Shown here piece after piece: positions 12,161 through 23,226 of a stretch of 64,000 nt of DNA. Within the stretch, counting starts at the first letter, position 1; every line of letters starts with the position of its first letter. The position numbers and the translations under genes are program-made. The stretch lies in NCBI GenBank assembly GCA_004431415.1, contig QPMI01000649.1, positions 62,001 through 126,000 of the forward strand, given 5' to 3'. Source of the DNA: Cyanophora paradoxa. Lineage: Eukaryota; Glaucocystophyceae; Cyanophorales; Cyanophoraceae. The notes beneath the pieces are model-generated. The model saw only the letters and a program-made list of their open reading frames with translations, was not told the DNA's origin and ran no database searches.

Positions 12161-15100
12161 ATGATGGCGGAGCGGCCGCTGGAAAGCAGCGAGCTGCTCC
12201 ACGACGCGGCACTGGGCATCGCCGACGACCTGCTGAAGGACCCGCTTGAATCCGACGCAGCGAAAGATGGGCAGATTGCGGCCGATCCGAACCTCGTCAA
12301 GGTACGCTCTATGCATCAGGCTAGCTCTTAGCTATCGTAGCTCTGCGCTGCGTCGCCCCAGCGGCTCTGTGGCCTCACTCGCTCGCAGACCGTCCGCGTG
12401 TTGCGGCGGGAGCTGCAGGAGGACCGGAGGCCTGGAACTGGCCGCGAAACAACCAAGAGGCCCATATCATTCGAGCTGAAGTGCGCCCTCGGCCGCCGGC
12501 GAGTTTCGTGCCTGACCGGTCAAACTTTCAGCCGCAAAGCCTCGGGCGTTGCGCCATTGCCGGCTCTTCCAGCTGCAGATGGCATGGATGACATTGAATC
12601 GTACTTTGGGGCCGAAGGAGGTGCGCGGACGAGAGCCCACCAGCTCTTTTTGAACTCCCAACTCACCGGATCTCCCGCGCTGCGGCCGCAGCCTCTGAGG
12701 GGCGCGCCACGGCCTCGGTCGGGGCCCCATCCGAACAAGAACCGGATTTGGAGGTGGAAATCAACGAGCAGAGCGGTGCGCGGGACTGATTCTGTGTCGG
12801 GCTGCGGAGCGCCTAGCTAAGCCCAGCGCTGACGCTGCTCGCCGCGCCGCCGCTCGCAGAGGCCGGAGAGCGTGCCAGCACCGTCGCGCCGTCCGAATCC
12901 GAGCCGCGCACGAGGTCCGCGGCCCGGGCGGGCCGCCCCCGTGCTTTCGCGCCACGCCCTGACCGGCGCCTCGCAGCGCCGCGCCCAGGACTTCGCACGC
13001 CACGAGCGCGATCCGGAGCAGCGCGGCCGCGCCGTCGGAGCGGTCCTCGGTGCGGGCGTCGGACGCGGAGTCGTTCGAGTTCCGGGAGGAGCCGCCGGAG
13101 GACTGGCGCGGGAGCGAGGCGACGGCGACGTCGCCCGTGGGCGACTCGACGCTCAACATACACTCGCCGCGCGCCAGGGGCTACTCCTCCTCCGCCTCGG
13201 TGGCCGCCGCGGCGATCGAGGCGGCCGCGGGGGCCGGCGGCGGCGAGGCCAGCAGCAGCAGCAGCAGCGGGGCCGGCGCCATCGCAGCCGTCGGCGAGGC
13301 GGAGGCGGTGACGCCGGCCGCATCGCGCGGGCGCTGCGGCCGGGGGCGTACATGGGTGCCGGCCTGCCGCTGGCGCTGTTCGGCGCCGGCCAGTTCGCGC
13401 CGCAAAGCTCGGCGATCAAGACGGTGCTGCCGCGGCCCGCGGAGGACGGGCCCGTCGCCGAGGCGCCGCTGGAGCTGCCGGAGGGGGCCGAGGGCGTCCC
13501 GCCCACCCCGCCGCCCGCGCACGCCAACGCCGGCGCCGCCGAGGCGCCCGAGACGCCGGCGCCCGCCGGCATCTCGGCGCCGGCGGGCCCGGACGCCCGC
13601 GGGCGCGTCTCCGTGGGCGTCAGCTGCCCGACGCCCAGCGGGCACCTGCCGGGGATCGCGGAGGGCGTGGACTCGCCCCGCACGCCCATCGATCCGGCGT
13701 ACGCGGAGCGGAGGCAGCGGGCGGGGCTGGCCGGCATGCTCCCCGACGCGCCCCGCCCCGATGTCATGGGCCTCCTCAAGGCCCACCGCCTCCCGGGCGA
13801 CCCGACGCCCCAGCCGATCCGCTTCCCGCACCGGCCCGAGGAGGCCAGCGCGCCGCAGACGCCGGCGCGCCCGACCGACGAGCAGTTGGCCCGCGCGCGC
13901 GTCGCCGACCGGCTCCAGGCCGACTCCTCCCTCCACCACTCCACCCCGGCCTCCAAGGCCGCCCCGCCCCTCTCCGCCACCCCCGTCGCCCTCGGCCGCG
14001 GCCCCGGCGGCCCCGGCGGCCCCGGTGGCGCCGGTCGGGCGCGTGGGCGCCCGCGCGCTGCCCGGCCCGCCCCGGCCGCCGCCTCCTCGTCGTCAGGGCC
14101 GCCGGCCCCTCGGCCCAGTTCCGCAAGCCCGCGCCCCGAGCCCCGCCCGCGCCGCCTCCTCCTCGGCGCCCGCCCCCGCCGCCAGCCCCGTCCGCGCCCT
14201 CCCGGCCCGGCGCCCTCCCCCGCCCGCCCCGCCCCGCCATCTCGGGATCCCCGGCCCGTGCAGTCGCCGGCTCCCCCGCCCGCCCCGCGGTCGTCGCGGT
14301 GCAGCACCGGCGCAACGCGGCGCCGGCGCTGGCGCCGCCGACGCCGCCGGCGGCCGCCGGCCGCGCCTCCGTCGCGGCGTCGGAGGACGGGGGGACGCCC
14401 TCGCCATGCTGGGGCGCTACGGCACGCCGGCCGGCACGCCGGCCTCCGGCGCCCCGCGGCGACGCACCTCGCCCCGCTTCCGCTCCGAGCGCACGCCGGA
14501 CATCGACAACGGGCGCTCCAGTGCCGCGGACGAGGAGGAGGAGGAGGAGGAGGAGATCGTCTCGGTCGACGTGGACGCGGGGGGCCCGGAGGCGGCCGAG
14601 AGCCCCGCGCCGCCCCCGGCCCCGGCCCCGGCGCTCGTCGGCGGCTACGACGACGACTCGGACGACGGCGGCGGCGCCGTCGGCGGCGGCTTCGACGACG
14701 GAGACGACGAGGAGGAGGCGGGGGCGCGCCCGAGGCCTCGTCCCCGAGCCGTCGCCGGCGCCGTCCCGCGCGCCCCGTCCTCCGGCCGCCGCCGCCGCCG
14801 CGCCAGCAGCGAGCCGCCGCCCCGCCGGTGCGCCGCGCCTGCCCCTGCCCATGCTCGGCAGCTGAGCCCGGCCCCGCAGGACCCTCAGGACGAGGAGGAG
14901 GAGACTCTCGTCGCGTCGCCGCGCCCCGCGCCGGCGCCGCCCGTGCCTCGTGCGCACCCCCGCCTCGCGTCCGCCCGGCTTGGGCCGCCCGGGCCGAGCG
15001 GCCGGCGCGCAGGCCGGCGCGCGTCTCGGCGGGGGCGCAGACGACGCCGGCGCTCGAGCAGCCGAAGCGGAGGGGGCGGCAGCAGCCGGCGAAGCGGAAG

Positions 15101-17210
15101 GACTCGGCGCCCGCGCCCCCGGCGGCCCCGATGGGCCCCGTCGAGTCCAAGCACGTCGACGGTGCGCGCGCGCCCCTCCCGCCCGCTGGCCCCGTCTCGG
15201 GCCCGGGGCTCACGCGGGCGCAGCGGTGGGGATCCGGCACAGCACGCGCATGCGGATGCCCCCGCTCAAGTTCTGGAAGGCCGGCGAGAAGGTCGTCTAC
15301 CAGCGCCCCGCCGACGCCCGTGCGCCCTCCTCCCACCCTCCTCCTCCTCCTTCGTCGTCGTTGCGAGCCCGTGTCTTCGCAGCGCTCCCCGTGATCGTGG
15401 ACATCACGACGGCGCCGCCGACGGAGAGCGGCCACCGCGCCAAGCCTCGGCTGGGCGCCGTGGGCCCCAAGCTGCTCCCGGCCCCGGGCGTGGCGGCCTC
15501 GCCGGGCGACCCGTACGACGGGGAGGCGACGTACAGCCCCATGACCGCCCAGCGCCTCCGCATGTCCAGCGTCTCCGCCCGCTCCTCGCTCCCCGCGCCC
15601 CCCGCCCCCGCCCCCGCGCCCAAGTCCCCGGCCGCCGCCGCCGCCCGCGCCAAGGGCAAGGAGCCTGTGCGGCGCGCCTCGCCCCCGCGGGCCGCCGACT
15701 CGCCGCCCAAGCCCAGGCCGCGCACGCCGGCCGTCGCCGGCCCCTCCCACGCCTCCAAGCGCCCCCGGGACGAGGAGGAGGAGGAGGAGGAGGAGGAGGA
15801 GGCTCGCCCCGCGAAGTCTGCCGCCAAGGGCCGCAAGGCGGGCGCGAGCGGCGCGCCCAAGGCCGCCGGCCGCGGGCGGAGGCGCATCGTCGAGGACGAC
15901 GAGGACGAGGGCGCCGAGGAGCCGGCGATCAAAGAGGAGGAGGAGGAGGAGGACGGCAAGCGGGCGCGGAAGAGCGCGAAGAAGGCGGGCGGGGAGGATG
16001 CCGCCGCCAAGAAGCGCGGCCGGCCTTCCAAGGACAAGGCGGGGGCGGCGCCGCCCGCAGCAGCCGCCGCCGCGCGCAAGCGGCCGTCCAAAGACGACGA
16101 CGAGGAGGAGGAGGAGGAGGAGGCGCCCGCGGTGGCCCCGGCCAAGGCCAAGGCGAAGGGCGCCAAGTCCCCCTCCAGGCCCGGCAAGTCGCCCGCGAAG
16201 AAGGCCCCGGCCAAGTCCCCGGCAAAGGCCCCGGCCAAGTCTCCGGCCAAGCCGCCCGCGGCGAAGCCGGCGGCGAAGCCGGCGGCGAAGCCGGCGGCAA
16301 AGCCCGCAGCGAAGCAGGCGGCCAAGTCCCCAAAGCCCGCCAAGCGCGCGAAGGTGCGAGAAAGCGAGCCGGCCGCTCGTCGTCTCGCTCGCCGGTGGCG
16401 AAGGGGGCGCAGGTGGCCGCGAAGGAGGACAGCGAGGAGGAGGAGCGCACGTGGACGGATTCTGACGAGGAGGCGGAGGGGAAGCACAGGGGCAAGCGGG
16501 CCGCGCGGCCCGCGCGCCGGCCGGCGCCGCCCCGGGACGAGGAGGAGGAGGAAGAGGAGGAGAGGGACGAGCGGCAGGCGTCGCCGCCGCCGCCGCCGCC
16601 GCCGCCGGCGCGTCGGGCCGCCTCCGCAAAGAAAGCCGAGTCCGCCGCCGCGGCGGCGAAGCGGGCCGCCGACGCGGCCGCCATGCCCCGCCCCGCCGCC
16701 GCCGCCCGCAAGTCGCCCGTGCGCCCCCGCCCCCGCCGCCCCTCGGCGCCGCTCTGTCTGAGGCGCGGGGCGGGCGGCGCAGGGCGCGTCGAGGAGGCAG
16801 CAGGGCTCCTCCCCGAAGGCGGCCAAGCCCAAGCCGAAGGAGAAGGAGCGCAAGCGCGGCAAGGCGCGCCCCCCCTCTCTCTCCTTCCCTTAATTCCTTC
16901 CCTTAGCCTCGCCCCGGCCGCCCCTGACGCCCTCCGTAGAGCGCGGCGCTGTCGGACGAGGAGCAGCCGCCGGCTGCGGCGGCGAAGAAGGCGCCCGCCC
17001 GCCCCGCCTCCGACGACGACGACTCCGACGACGACGACCTCGACGTGCCCCTCGAGGGTCCGCCCCGTACCCCCCTTCCACTTCGACGTACCCGTCCCGT
17101 CCCGACGCGGCGGGGCGCGCGCAGAGCGGATCGTGAAGATGAGCCAGGGCTTCTTCAAGAAGCCCGGCCCCGCCGGCGCCTCGTTCCTCGCCTCCGGGTC
17201 CCGCCGCTGA
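12161..17210 (+). CDS. CENP-C/Mif2-like inner kinetochore protein candidate
   Basis: CENP-C binds centromeric CENP-A nucleosomes through the CENP-C motif and links them to the outer kinetochore. Starting at the ATG pair 12161/12164, exon 1 encodes ADDLLKDPLESDAAKDGQIA and ends LVK before GTACGC; the next gives TVRVLRRELQEDR. Near 12586 comes MDDIESYFGAEG, like the short acidic N-terminal motif of fungal and plant CENP-C. A long disordered region follows, with many TP/SP sites (for example DSPRTPIDPAYAERR) and DIDNGRSS plus a Glu run near 14530. The CENP-C motif is at about 15224-15300: GIRHSTRMRMPPLKFW, then KAGEKVVY, matching the consensus Arg-x-Ser-x-Arg...Pro-Leu-x-Phe-Trp...Glu-x-x-x-Tyr. 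No C-terminal cupin is visible; instead there are acidic runs alternating with Lys-Pro-Ala-Ala repeats like a histone H1 tail, and the protein ends FFKKPGPAGASFLASGSRR. Exon frames change at several introns; about 1,400 residues in total. Confidence 0.65.
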
Positions 17211-17660
17211 AGCCGAAGCCGACGCGTACCCCCCACGACGCGCCCCGAGCTGACAGCATCCCCCCCTCTGTACAGGCTAGATCTAGCCCCTCGCCCGCGC
17301 TGCCCTCCGATCCCGTCCCGTCCCGTCCCTCGCCATGCAGATTTTACGGTTGAATTTCATGCGTTTTACGGCGACCCCGCTTGCAATTGCAACACGCGCC
17401 CGGGCTCACATGTACACATCACGTTGCTTGAAACGCACAAGCACTGGAAGAAGCTTACAGCTGCCACAAGTTACGCTACCTGATCGGCGACAAAAAGCAT
17501 CGGCAGGACGCCGGGTGTAATAAAGAAGGGGAAAAAGAAGTCGCCGCCCCAAAGACACGAAAATAAACATCACAGGACGAACGGGGCCGCGCCGCGCAAA
17601 AGCACGCGGCGGGCCCCCTGCATGAGCTCCTCGAGCTCGGGTGCGGGCCCGCGGGGCCCG
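17211..17660. other. Convergent 3' ends
   Basis: The CENP-C-like gene (+) and the F-box/LRR gene (-) end toward each other here. The stretch is less GC-rich at 17340-17560 and holds no supported exon. It would contain both polyadenylation regions; AATAAA-like words (GTAATAAAG near 17518, AAATAAAC near 17561) are present. Confidence 0.5.
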
Positions 17661-20645
17661 TCAGAGGGGCCGGAGGGGCAGGGCGCGCGTGGGCAGGAAG
17701 CGGCAGGCCCCGCCCGAGAGGCCCCCGTGGTCGATACCTTGCACCGTGACGTTCTCCAGGGGGACCTGCCCCCGCCGGGGTGAACAGACGCCCCTGGACG
17801 GTTCGAAGGGAGGGGAGGGGGGCGAAGCGGACCTGGGGTACGACGTCGCGGACGACGCGGCGGAGGAGAACGGTCGCCGAGGCGGTGGCGGCGGCGGCGT
17901 CGCGGGGCACGCGACCCTCGCAATAGGGGCACGCGGCGCTCGCGCAGCGGAAGGCCGCCGCGCAGAGGTGCGGCGCCGCGGCCGCTGCCGCTGCCGAGGA
18001 CGAGGACGAGGGCGACGGCGGCGGGGCGGCCCCGGCGACGGCGGCGGGCCGGGGCCGGGGCCGGGGTGGCGGCGTCGGCGACGGCGTCGAGCCGGAAGCG
18101 GATGTGGCGGAGGCGGGGCAGGGCCGCAAGGGGCGCGAGGGCCTCCGGCGAGAGGGCCGCCCGCCCCAGCACCTCGAGGGACTCGAGCGAGGGGAAGAGC
18201 GCCGGGACGGCGCGCAGGTGGGCGGGCCCGGCGTAGCGCGGGAGCGAGAGGCGGGAGACGCGGGCGAGGGCGGCGCGGAGCTCCTCGGGCTCGCAGAAGG
18301 ACTCGACGTCGGCGCCGGCCCACGCCTCCGAGTCGTCGCCCCAGGCGAGCAGGCAGGGCGAGACGCGCGGGGAGTGCTCGAGGTGCACGGCGGCCGCCGA
18401 GGGCACGTGCGCCGCCGCCGAGAGGAGCGTCAGCGGGTGCTCGGCCCCCGGGAGCCGCAGGTCGCGCAGGTGCGGGCACGAGGCGGCCAGGGCGCGCAGC
18501 TCGCCGGGGGACTCGACGCGGGGCCCCGCCGTCTGGAGCTCCGAGGCGTCCAGGGCCTTCAGCGCCGGGCAGCGGGCCGTGAGGGGCCCCAGGAAGGGCC
18601 CCGGCGGGTAGTCGTTGCCGCGGACGCGGAGGGACTCGAGGGCGGGGCATGCGAGCTCGACGCGGACGCCGGCGTGCGCGCAGACGAAGCGGAGCGTCAG
18701 GCTCCGCAGCGTCGAGTGGCGCACGAGGATCGGCTCCCAGCGCGTCCGCTGCTCCCCCGGCGGCCGCCGCGCCGCCGCCGCCGCCCGCTGCGGCGACGGC
18801 AGCAGCGCTGCCGGGACGGGGATGGGCTCATCAGGGACGAGCGGCGGGGGCGCCGCCGGGGTGGCCTCGAGCGGGAGGGCGGAGGGGGCCGCGGGGTCGG
18901 CGGGAGGGGCACGGGCGCCGTGCCCTCGAGGGGCGGGCCGTGCAGGGCGAAGAAGGGGGCGGGAACAGGGCGCGCCGGCTCAGGGCCGTCCGCGGCCGCG
19001 CGGGCCGCCGCGGGTCCCGAACGTCGGGCCCCTCCGAGCGCGGGCCGCCCGGGTACAGGAGCGCGCCGGCGCCGGCCGGCGGCGTGGCCGCCGAGGAGGA
19101 GGACGACGAGGGCCCTGGGGCGCCGTCCTCGCCGGGGGGCGTACCCCCCCACGGCTCGCGGCCCCCCTCCTCGTCCTCCTCGACGAGAATGGCGTCCCCC
19201 TCCTCCGCAAGCTCCTCCTCCTCCTCGAGGGGCGCGTGGAGGCGGCCGGCGCGCACGCCCCACGCCCGCCACACCGCCGCCGCCGCCGCCGAGGACGATG
19301 GCATTGGCCCCGTCCGGGCGCCGAGCGCCCATCGGCACGGCGGCGGGCGCCGCGGCGGCTGCACCGCCGAGACGGGTACCGCGTCCGCCTCGCTGTAAAG
19401 GGGTACGCCGTCCCCGCGCTCCCCGGGAGGGCGCCGGCGCCGTCCTCCTCCTCCTCGTCACGCTCCGCCGCCGCCGCGTCGGCCTCCTCCGGGGGTACGC
19501 CGCCGCGGGGCGCGGCTCGTCGGCGACGCGCACGAGCTCGGCGAGCGCGCCGCGGCTGAGGCCGGCCGCGGCCGCCATGCGCTCGTCGTACTCGTACCCG
19601 CCGTCCTCCTCCTCCTCCTCGTCGCCCTCGCCCTCCGCCTCCTCCTCCTCCTCGTCCTCCTCGCCGTAGGCGTGGTGACCCTCGAGCCCGCCCTCGCCCT
19701 CGCCTTCGCCCTCGCCCTCGTCGCTCTCCTCGGCGATGCCCATCGCGTGGCTCATCTCCGGCGTCAGGCTCGCGAAGCCGACGCCGGCCGCGCCCGCGTG
19801 CGGGAGCAGCAGGAGCGGCCCGCCGGGCGCCGGAATCGCAAAGGCGGCGGCCGCGCCCGTGCGCCCGGGGCCCGCCATGAGGCCGACGTGAAGCGACTCC
19901 AGCTGCGGCGCGGGGCGGGGCGGGGCGCGGGTTCGGCTCCCGGCGGCGCAGCAACGGGAGGCGCGGCGGGCCGGCACCTCGGGGAGGAGCGTATCCATCG
20001 TCTCGAAGAACTCGTAGACGTCGTCCGTGATAGCCGAGAGATACACCTGCGCGCGCGCCCGCGCGGGTTCGAACCGGGCGAGGGCCGGGCGGCGCCCGCG
20101 CGGGGCGGGCCGCGGGCGAGGGCGGGCGGGCGGGCGGACCTCGAGCTGCCGGACGGGCAGAGTCTGCCGCCGGAAGAGCGAGAGAACCCGGGACACCATG
20201 AGCGCGGAGCTGAGCTCCAGCCGAATGTTGAGGATGCAGTTCTGCGCGGGTGCGATCAGCTGCCAGCGCAGGCGGAGCGCGCGACAAGGTCGACACAGTG
20301 CTCGCCTTGACCACGGAGCGGAAGCGCGTCGAGACCGCCACTGGACGCGCGCGGTCACCGGTGAGCGGCAAGCGGGGCGCGGCGGCGAACGTGCGGGGCC
20401 TTACTCAGATCGCCGAACGCAGGGTCCGTAATGTTCAGATTCAGGAACGAGAAGATCTGCGAGGAGGGCGTGGGCGGCGCGGCGGCGTGGCGCGGAGGGT
20501 CTCACGTGGGCGAGCAGGTTGTCATCTAGGAGGTCCATCGGCGACTCAAGATCGTCGTCTTCCGGGGAGAATATATCGGCCGTCGGAACGGCCGCCTCCT
20601 CTGTCTCATCCTGCTGTCCGGTCGTTGCCGTGTCCACGGGATTGC
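17661..20645 (-). CDS. F-box / leucine-rich-repeat protein with acidic insert
   Basis: Likely substrate receptor of an SCF (Skp1-Cul1-F-box) ubiquitin ligase. Near the N-terminus an F-box-like helix pair is split by an intron: SPMDLLDDNLLAHV (about 20540) continues as IFSFLNLNITDPAFGDL (about 20455-20410), then STRFRSVVKAS. The next exons give LELSSALMVSRVLSLFRRQT and VYLSAITDDVYEFFETMDTL. A middle region (19740-19560) is a run of Asp/Glu with Gly (GEEDEEEEEAEGEGDEEEEE). The C-terminal half has irregular leucine-rich repeats: LRSLTLRF, CPALESLRVRGNDY, CPALKALDASELQ, CPHLRDLRLPG, FPSLESLEVLGR, LPRLRHIRFRLD. The last two exons encode CASAACPYCEGRVP and VPLENVTVQGIDHGG, ending at 17661. No ATG is in frame at the 5' end; the open frame begins GTG at 20637, so an upstream exon is probably missing from this model. 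Confidence 0.7.
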
Positions 20646-21734
20646 TGAACTGGCAGTGAGTGCTGATCCGCCCGCCTTGCTGCCGCGGCGTGCTGGGAGT
20701 CGAGTTTGGCCCGTTTCCCCCTATCCCGCTGGCAAGGTCCGCGACCTGTAAGTGCAGTCCGAGTCAGAGGCTTGTCCTCTCTCGTTGCCGGAGGCCGCGC
20801 AGGGCTTGGAACGCACTGCTGGAGAGAGCACGATGAGAGGATGCGCCTCCTTGGCCTACGGGTGCGCGGAGGAACTCCGTTCAGGGGAGCCGCACGTCTC
20901 TGGGAGGGCGCAGCTCGCGCATGCAGCTTACCTCTGCATGGCCCACTTGCCGAGGCTCTACCGAGCCAAGCCCGGGGCTCTTCATCTGGGCCGGGCTCAC
21001 TTCGGCTCGCGTTGTACCCGAGTGCTCAAGTGAAGGCGTACCCCAAGAGTGGTTGACTTTGCGCCAGCGCGGCACCGGCGGCGCCGGCGCGGGCCGGGGG
21101 CCGCGCCGGGGGCCCCGGCGCGCACCGATCGCCGGTCGGCCGCGGGCAATGCCTGCTCGCCGAGGAGTCGGTTTGGCCAGCACTGCGGCAGCTGCATGCA
21201 GCGCTATCCGCTGAGCTAGCGCTCTGATGTAGGCGCTAGCGCTAGCCGGCCGGGCGCTTGAAGCGCGCGCTCGGCCGGCCGGGCGCTTGAAGCGCGCGCC
21301 AACGCGAGCACTTGCGCCCGGCCTTATAATTATATGTACACGCATATACGTACAACATGTACAAAGATATCGGTGCATGTGTGCGGTGCTAGAGCGGCTC
21401 GCGCTGGCTTCCATTCAAGTGGTTGCCTCTGATCCGGCCGCGGGCCGGCTAGGGCTGCGCATGCGCATATCATACTATGCATGCAGCTCGCCCGCGGCCG
21501 GCGCCGCGGCGGCCCCATGCCATGATGGCCATGACTTTCTGTCCTGGCCGCGGCCGCGCGCACTAGTACTCTCGTCCTGACCGCGGGCGATCAGGCAATG
21601 GCCCAGCTGCAGCTGGTCCTGTGCGTGTGTGCTACCGTCTCACTGACACCAAATGCACACAGCGCGCGCGGGGAGTGCGGGAGCGGCCGGCCCCTCGCCG
21701 CCAGCTGCGGCGCCGGCGCTCGCGCACGGTCCGG
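20646..21734. other. Intergenic region with a direct repeat
   Basis: No exon chain is supported, although the unlocated first exon of the neighbouring F-box gene may be here. 21236-21300 holds two copies of GGCCGGGCGCTTGAAGCGCG separated by a few bases and preceded by GCGCTAGCGCTAGC. The part from 21310 to 21600 is a patchwork of palindromic words (GCATGC, GGCCGCGGCC, TATACG). Confidence 0.5.
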
Positions 21735-22928
21735 TCACCCGGCGCCGGGCTGCTCGTCGGCCTCGTCGGGCCCGTCGAGCTCGCCGCGGAGCGCCGCCTG
21801 CTGCGCCTGCAGCTCCCGCTCCCGCGCGTCCTCCTCCTCGATCGCCCGCTTGATCTGGATCCGCTCCTGCCCGGGCCCACGCCACCGCCCGTCAGCCGCA
21901 CAGTTTCAGAGCGAAGGAGCGAGGGTGCGGGCGGCCGGGGCCGGGCCCGGGGCCGGGGCGGGGCGGACCAGCACGGTCATCTCGCCGAGCTTGGCGTTCT
22001 GCGCGGCCTGCGCCGCGCGCTTCGTCTGCCGCCGCGCGTCCCGCAGCAGGAACCGCTTCAGGTCCTCCGCGCTCATCGTCTCGCCCTCGCCCGACCTGCC
22101 CGCCGCCCGGATCAAATTCTCGAGGAATTTAAGAAAAGCGGCGAATGAATGCGGACCGGTCGATGTAGTCGACGAGCTCGGGGACGAGCTTGGGGTCGAT
22201 GCCGAGCTCCTTGCTCTCCTTCAGCATGGTCGCCAGCGCGTGCGCGCCCACCCGGCCCTTCCGCTGCTGGTCGAAGAACATGAAGAGCTGCGCGGGGCGG
22301 GCGTCACACACTCGCCGGCGCCGGCGGGCCACGGGGCGCGGCCCGCGCGGGCCGGCGGGCGGGCGGGCGGGCGGGCGGGCCTGGTTGATGGCGTAGTTCG
22401 TGTGCCCTGAGGCCGTCTGCGTCGCGATGCTCTGCTCATGCACGCACTTGTCCATGACCTGGCGCCACCCCGCAAGGTCAAGAGGGGCAGCGGCAGGCGC
22501 GGCGGCCGGGCACGCGCGCGCGCGCGCACCTGGATCATCTGCTCGAGCGTGACCACGCCGTGCCTGGGGTCGCTGACCTGCTCGCGCGGGCGCCTCCGTC
22601 AGGGATCCAAAGCGGCGCCGGCGGGGCGCGCGGGGCGAACGCGTGTGAAGGCCATGAGCGAGTCGCGGTCGACGTGGAGCGCGAGCATCTTAAGGATCTT
22701 CGCCGCGAGCTGAAACGGGATCGCGTTGTCCTTGTCCACGTCCATGTAGCGCCAGATCTCCAGGAACTCCTGCCCCGACGCGCCAGGCCGTGAGCCACGG
22801 CGCGCGGCGAGCGCAGCGCCGGCGCCGGCACTTCGGCGGACCTTCTTCTGGTTCCTGGAGAGCCCTCGGCTGTTGTCATCGTCGTCGTCCTGAGCGAACT
22901 TCTTCGTTGGCGGAGCGAGGTTCGCCAT
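21735..22928 (-). CDS. EF-hand-like protein with basic coiled C-terminus
   Basis: Starts at a true ATG (22928). Exon 1 (22842-22928) encodes 29 residues: MANLAPPTKKFAQDDDDD and a basic end. Exon 2 encodes EFLEIWRYMDVDKDNAIPFQ and more; DVDKDNAIPFQL fits an EF-hand loop at positions 1, 3, 5 and 8, but position 12 is Leu rather than Glu, so calcium binding may be weak. Later exons give HGVVTLEQMIQ, VMDKCVHEQSIATQ, a second EF-hand-like unit (LFMFFDQQRKGRVGAHALAT) with a degenerate loop, and EGETMSAEDLKRFLLRDARR. The last exon is a charged helix (ERIQIKRAIEEEDARERELQ), and the stop is at 21735-21737. Paired EF-hands plus charged helices are common in calcium-responsive cytoskeletal or ciliary proteins, but I cannot name the family. 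It faces the next gene head to head, with about 300 bases between starts. Confidence 0.75.
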
Positions 22929-23226
22929 CTTAGCTCCGGTGCGCCAGGCGACCCGGTGGAGTGGCAAACCGCTTTCTTCAGCTCAAGGTGCGTCGTCGCG
23001 ATATTGAACGGGCTGACTCCGCTAGCTATGATGAAAAGAACGGGGGAGGCCGCGCGGGACTAGCTGTACTTTTCCAGGCGCGGATGGTCTAATCTGACGG
23101 AATAGCAGAGCGCAGGCTGCGCAGCACAGGCGCGTGCCGTGGACTAGCTTTGTGTTCTAAATCTGTGTACCCCGTTCGTCCCGATGTTCCTCTCCGACAG
23201 CCCGCCATGAGGAGACGCAGCGAACC

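Noticed and set aside
13153-16629. 1158-codon open frame on the minus strand
   Set aside because: Antisense shadow of the CENP-C-like gene. At this GC content stop codons are rare in all frames, and the composition (Arg/Gly/Pro runs) mirrors the acidic/lysine runs of the plus strand.
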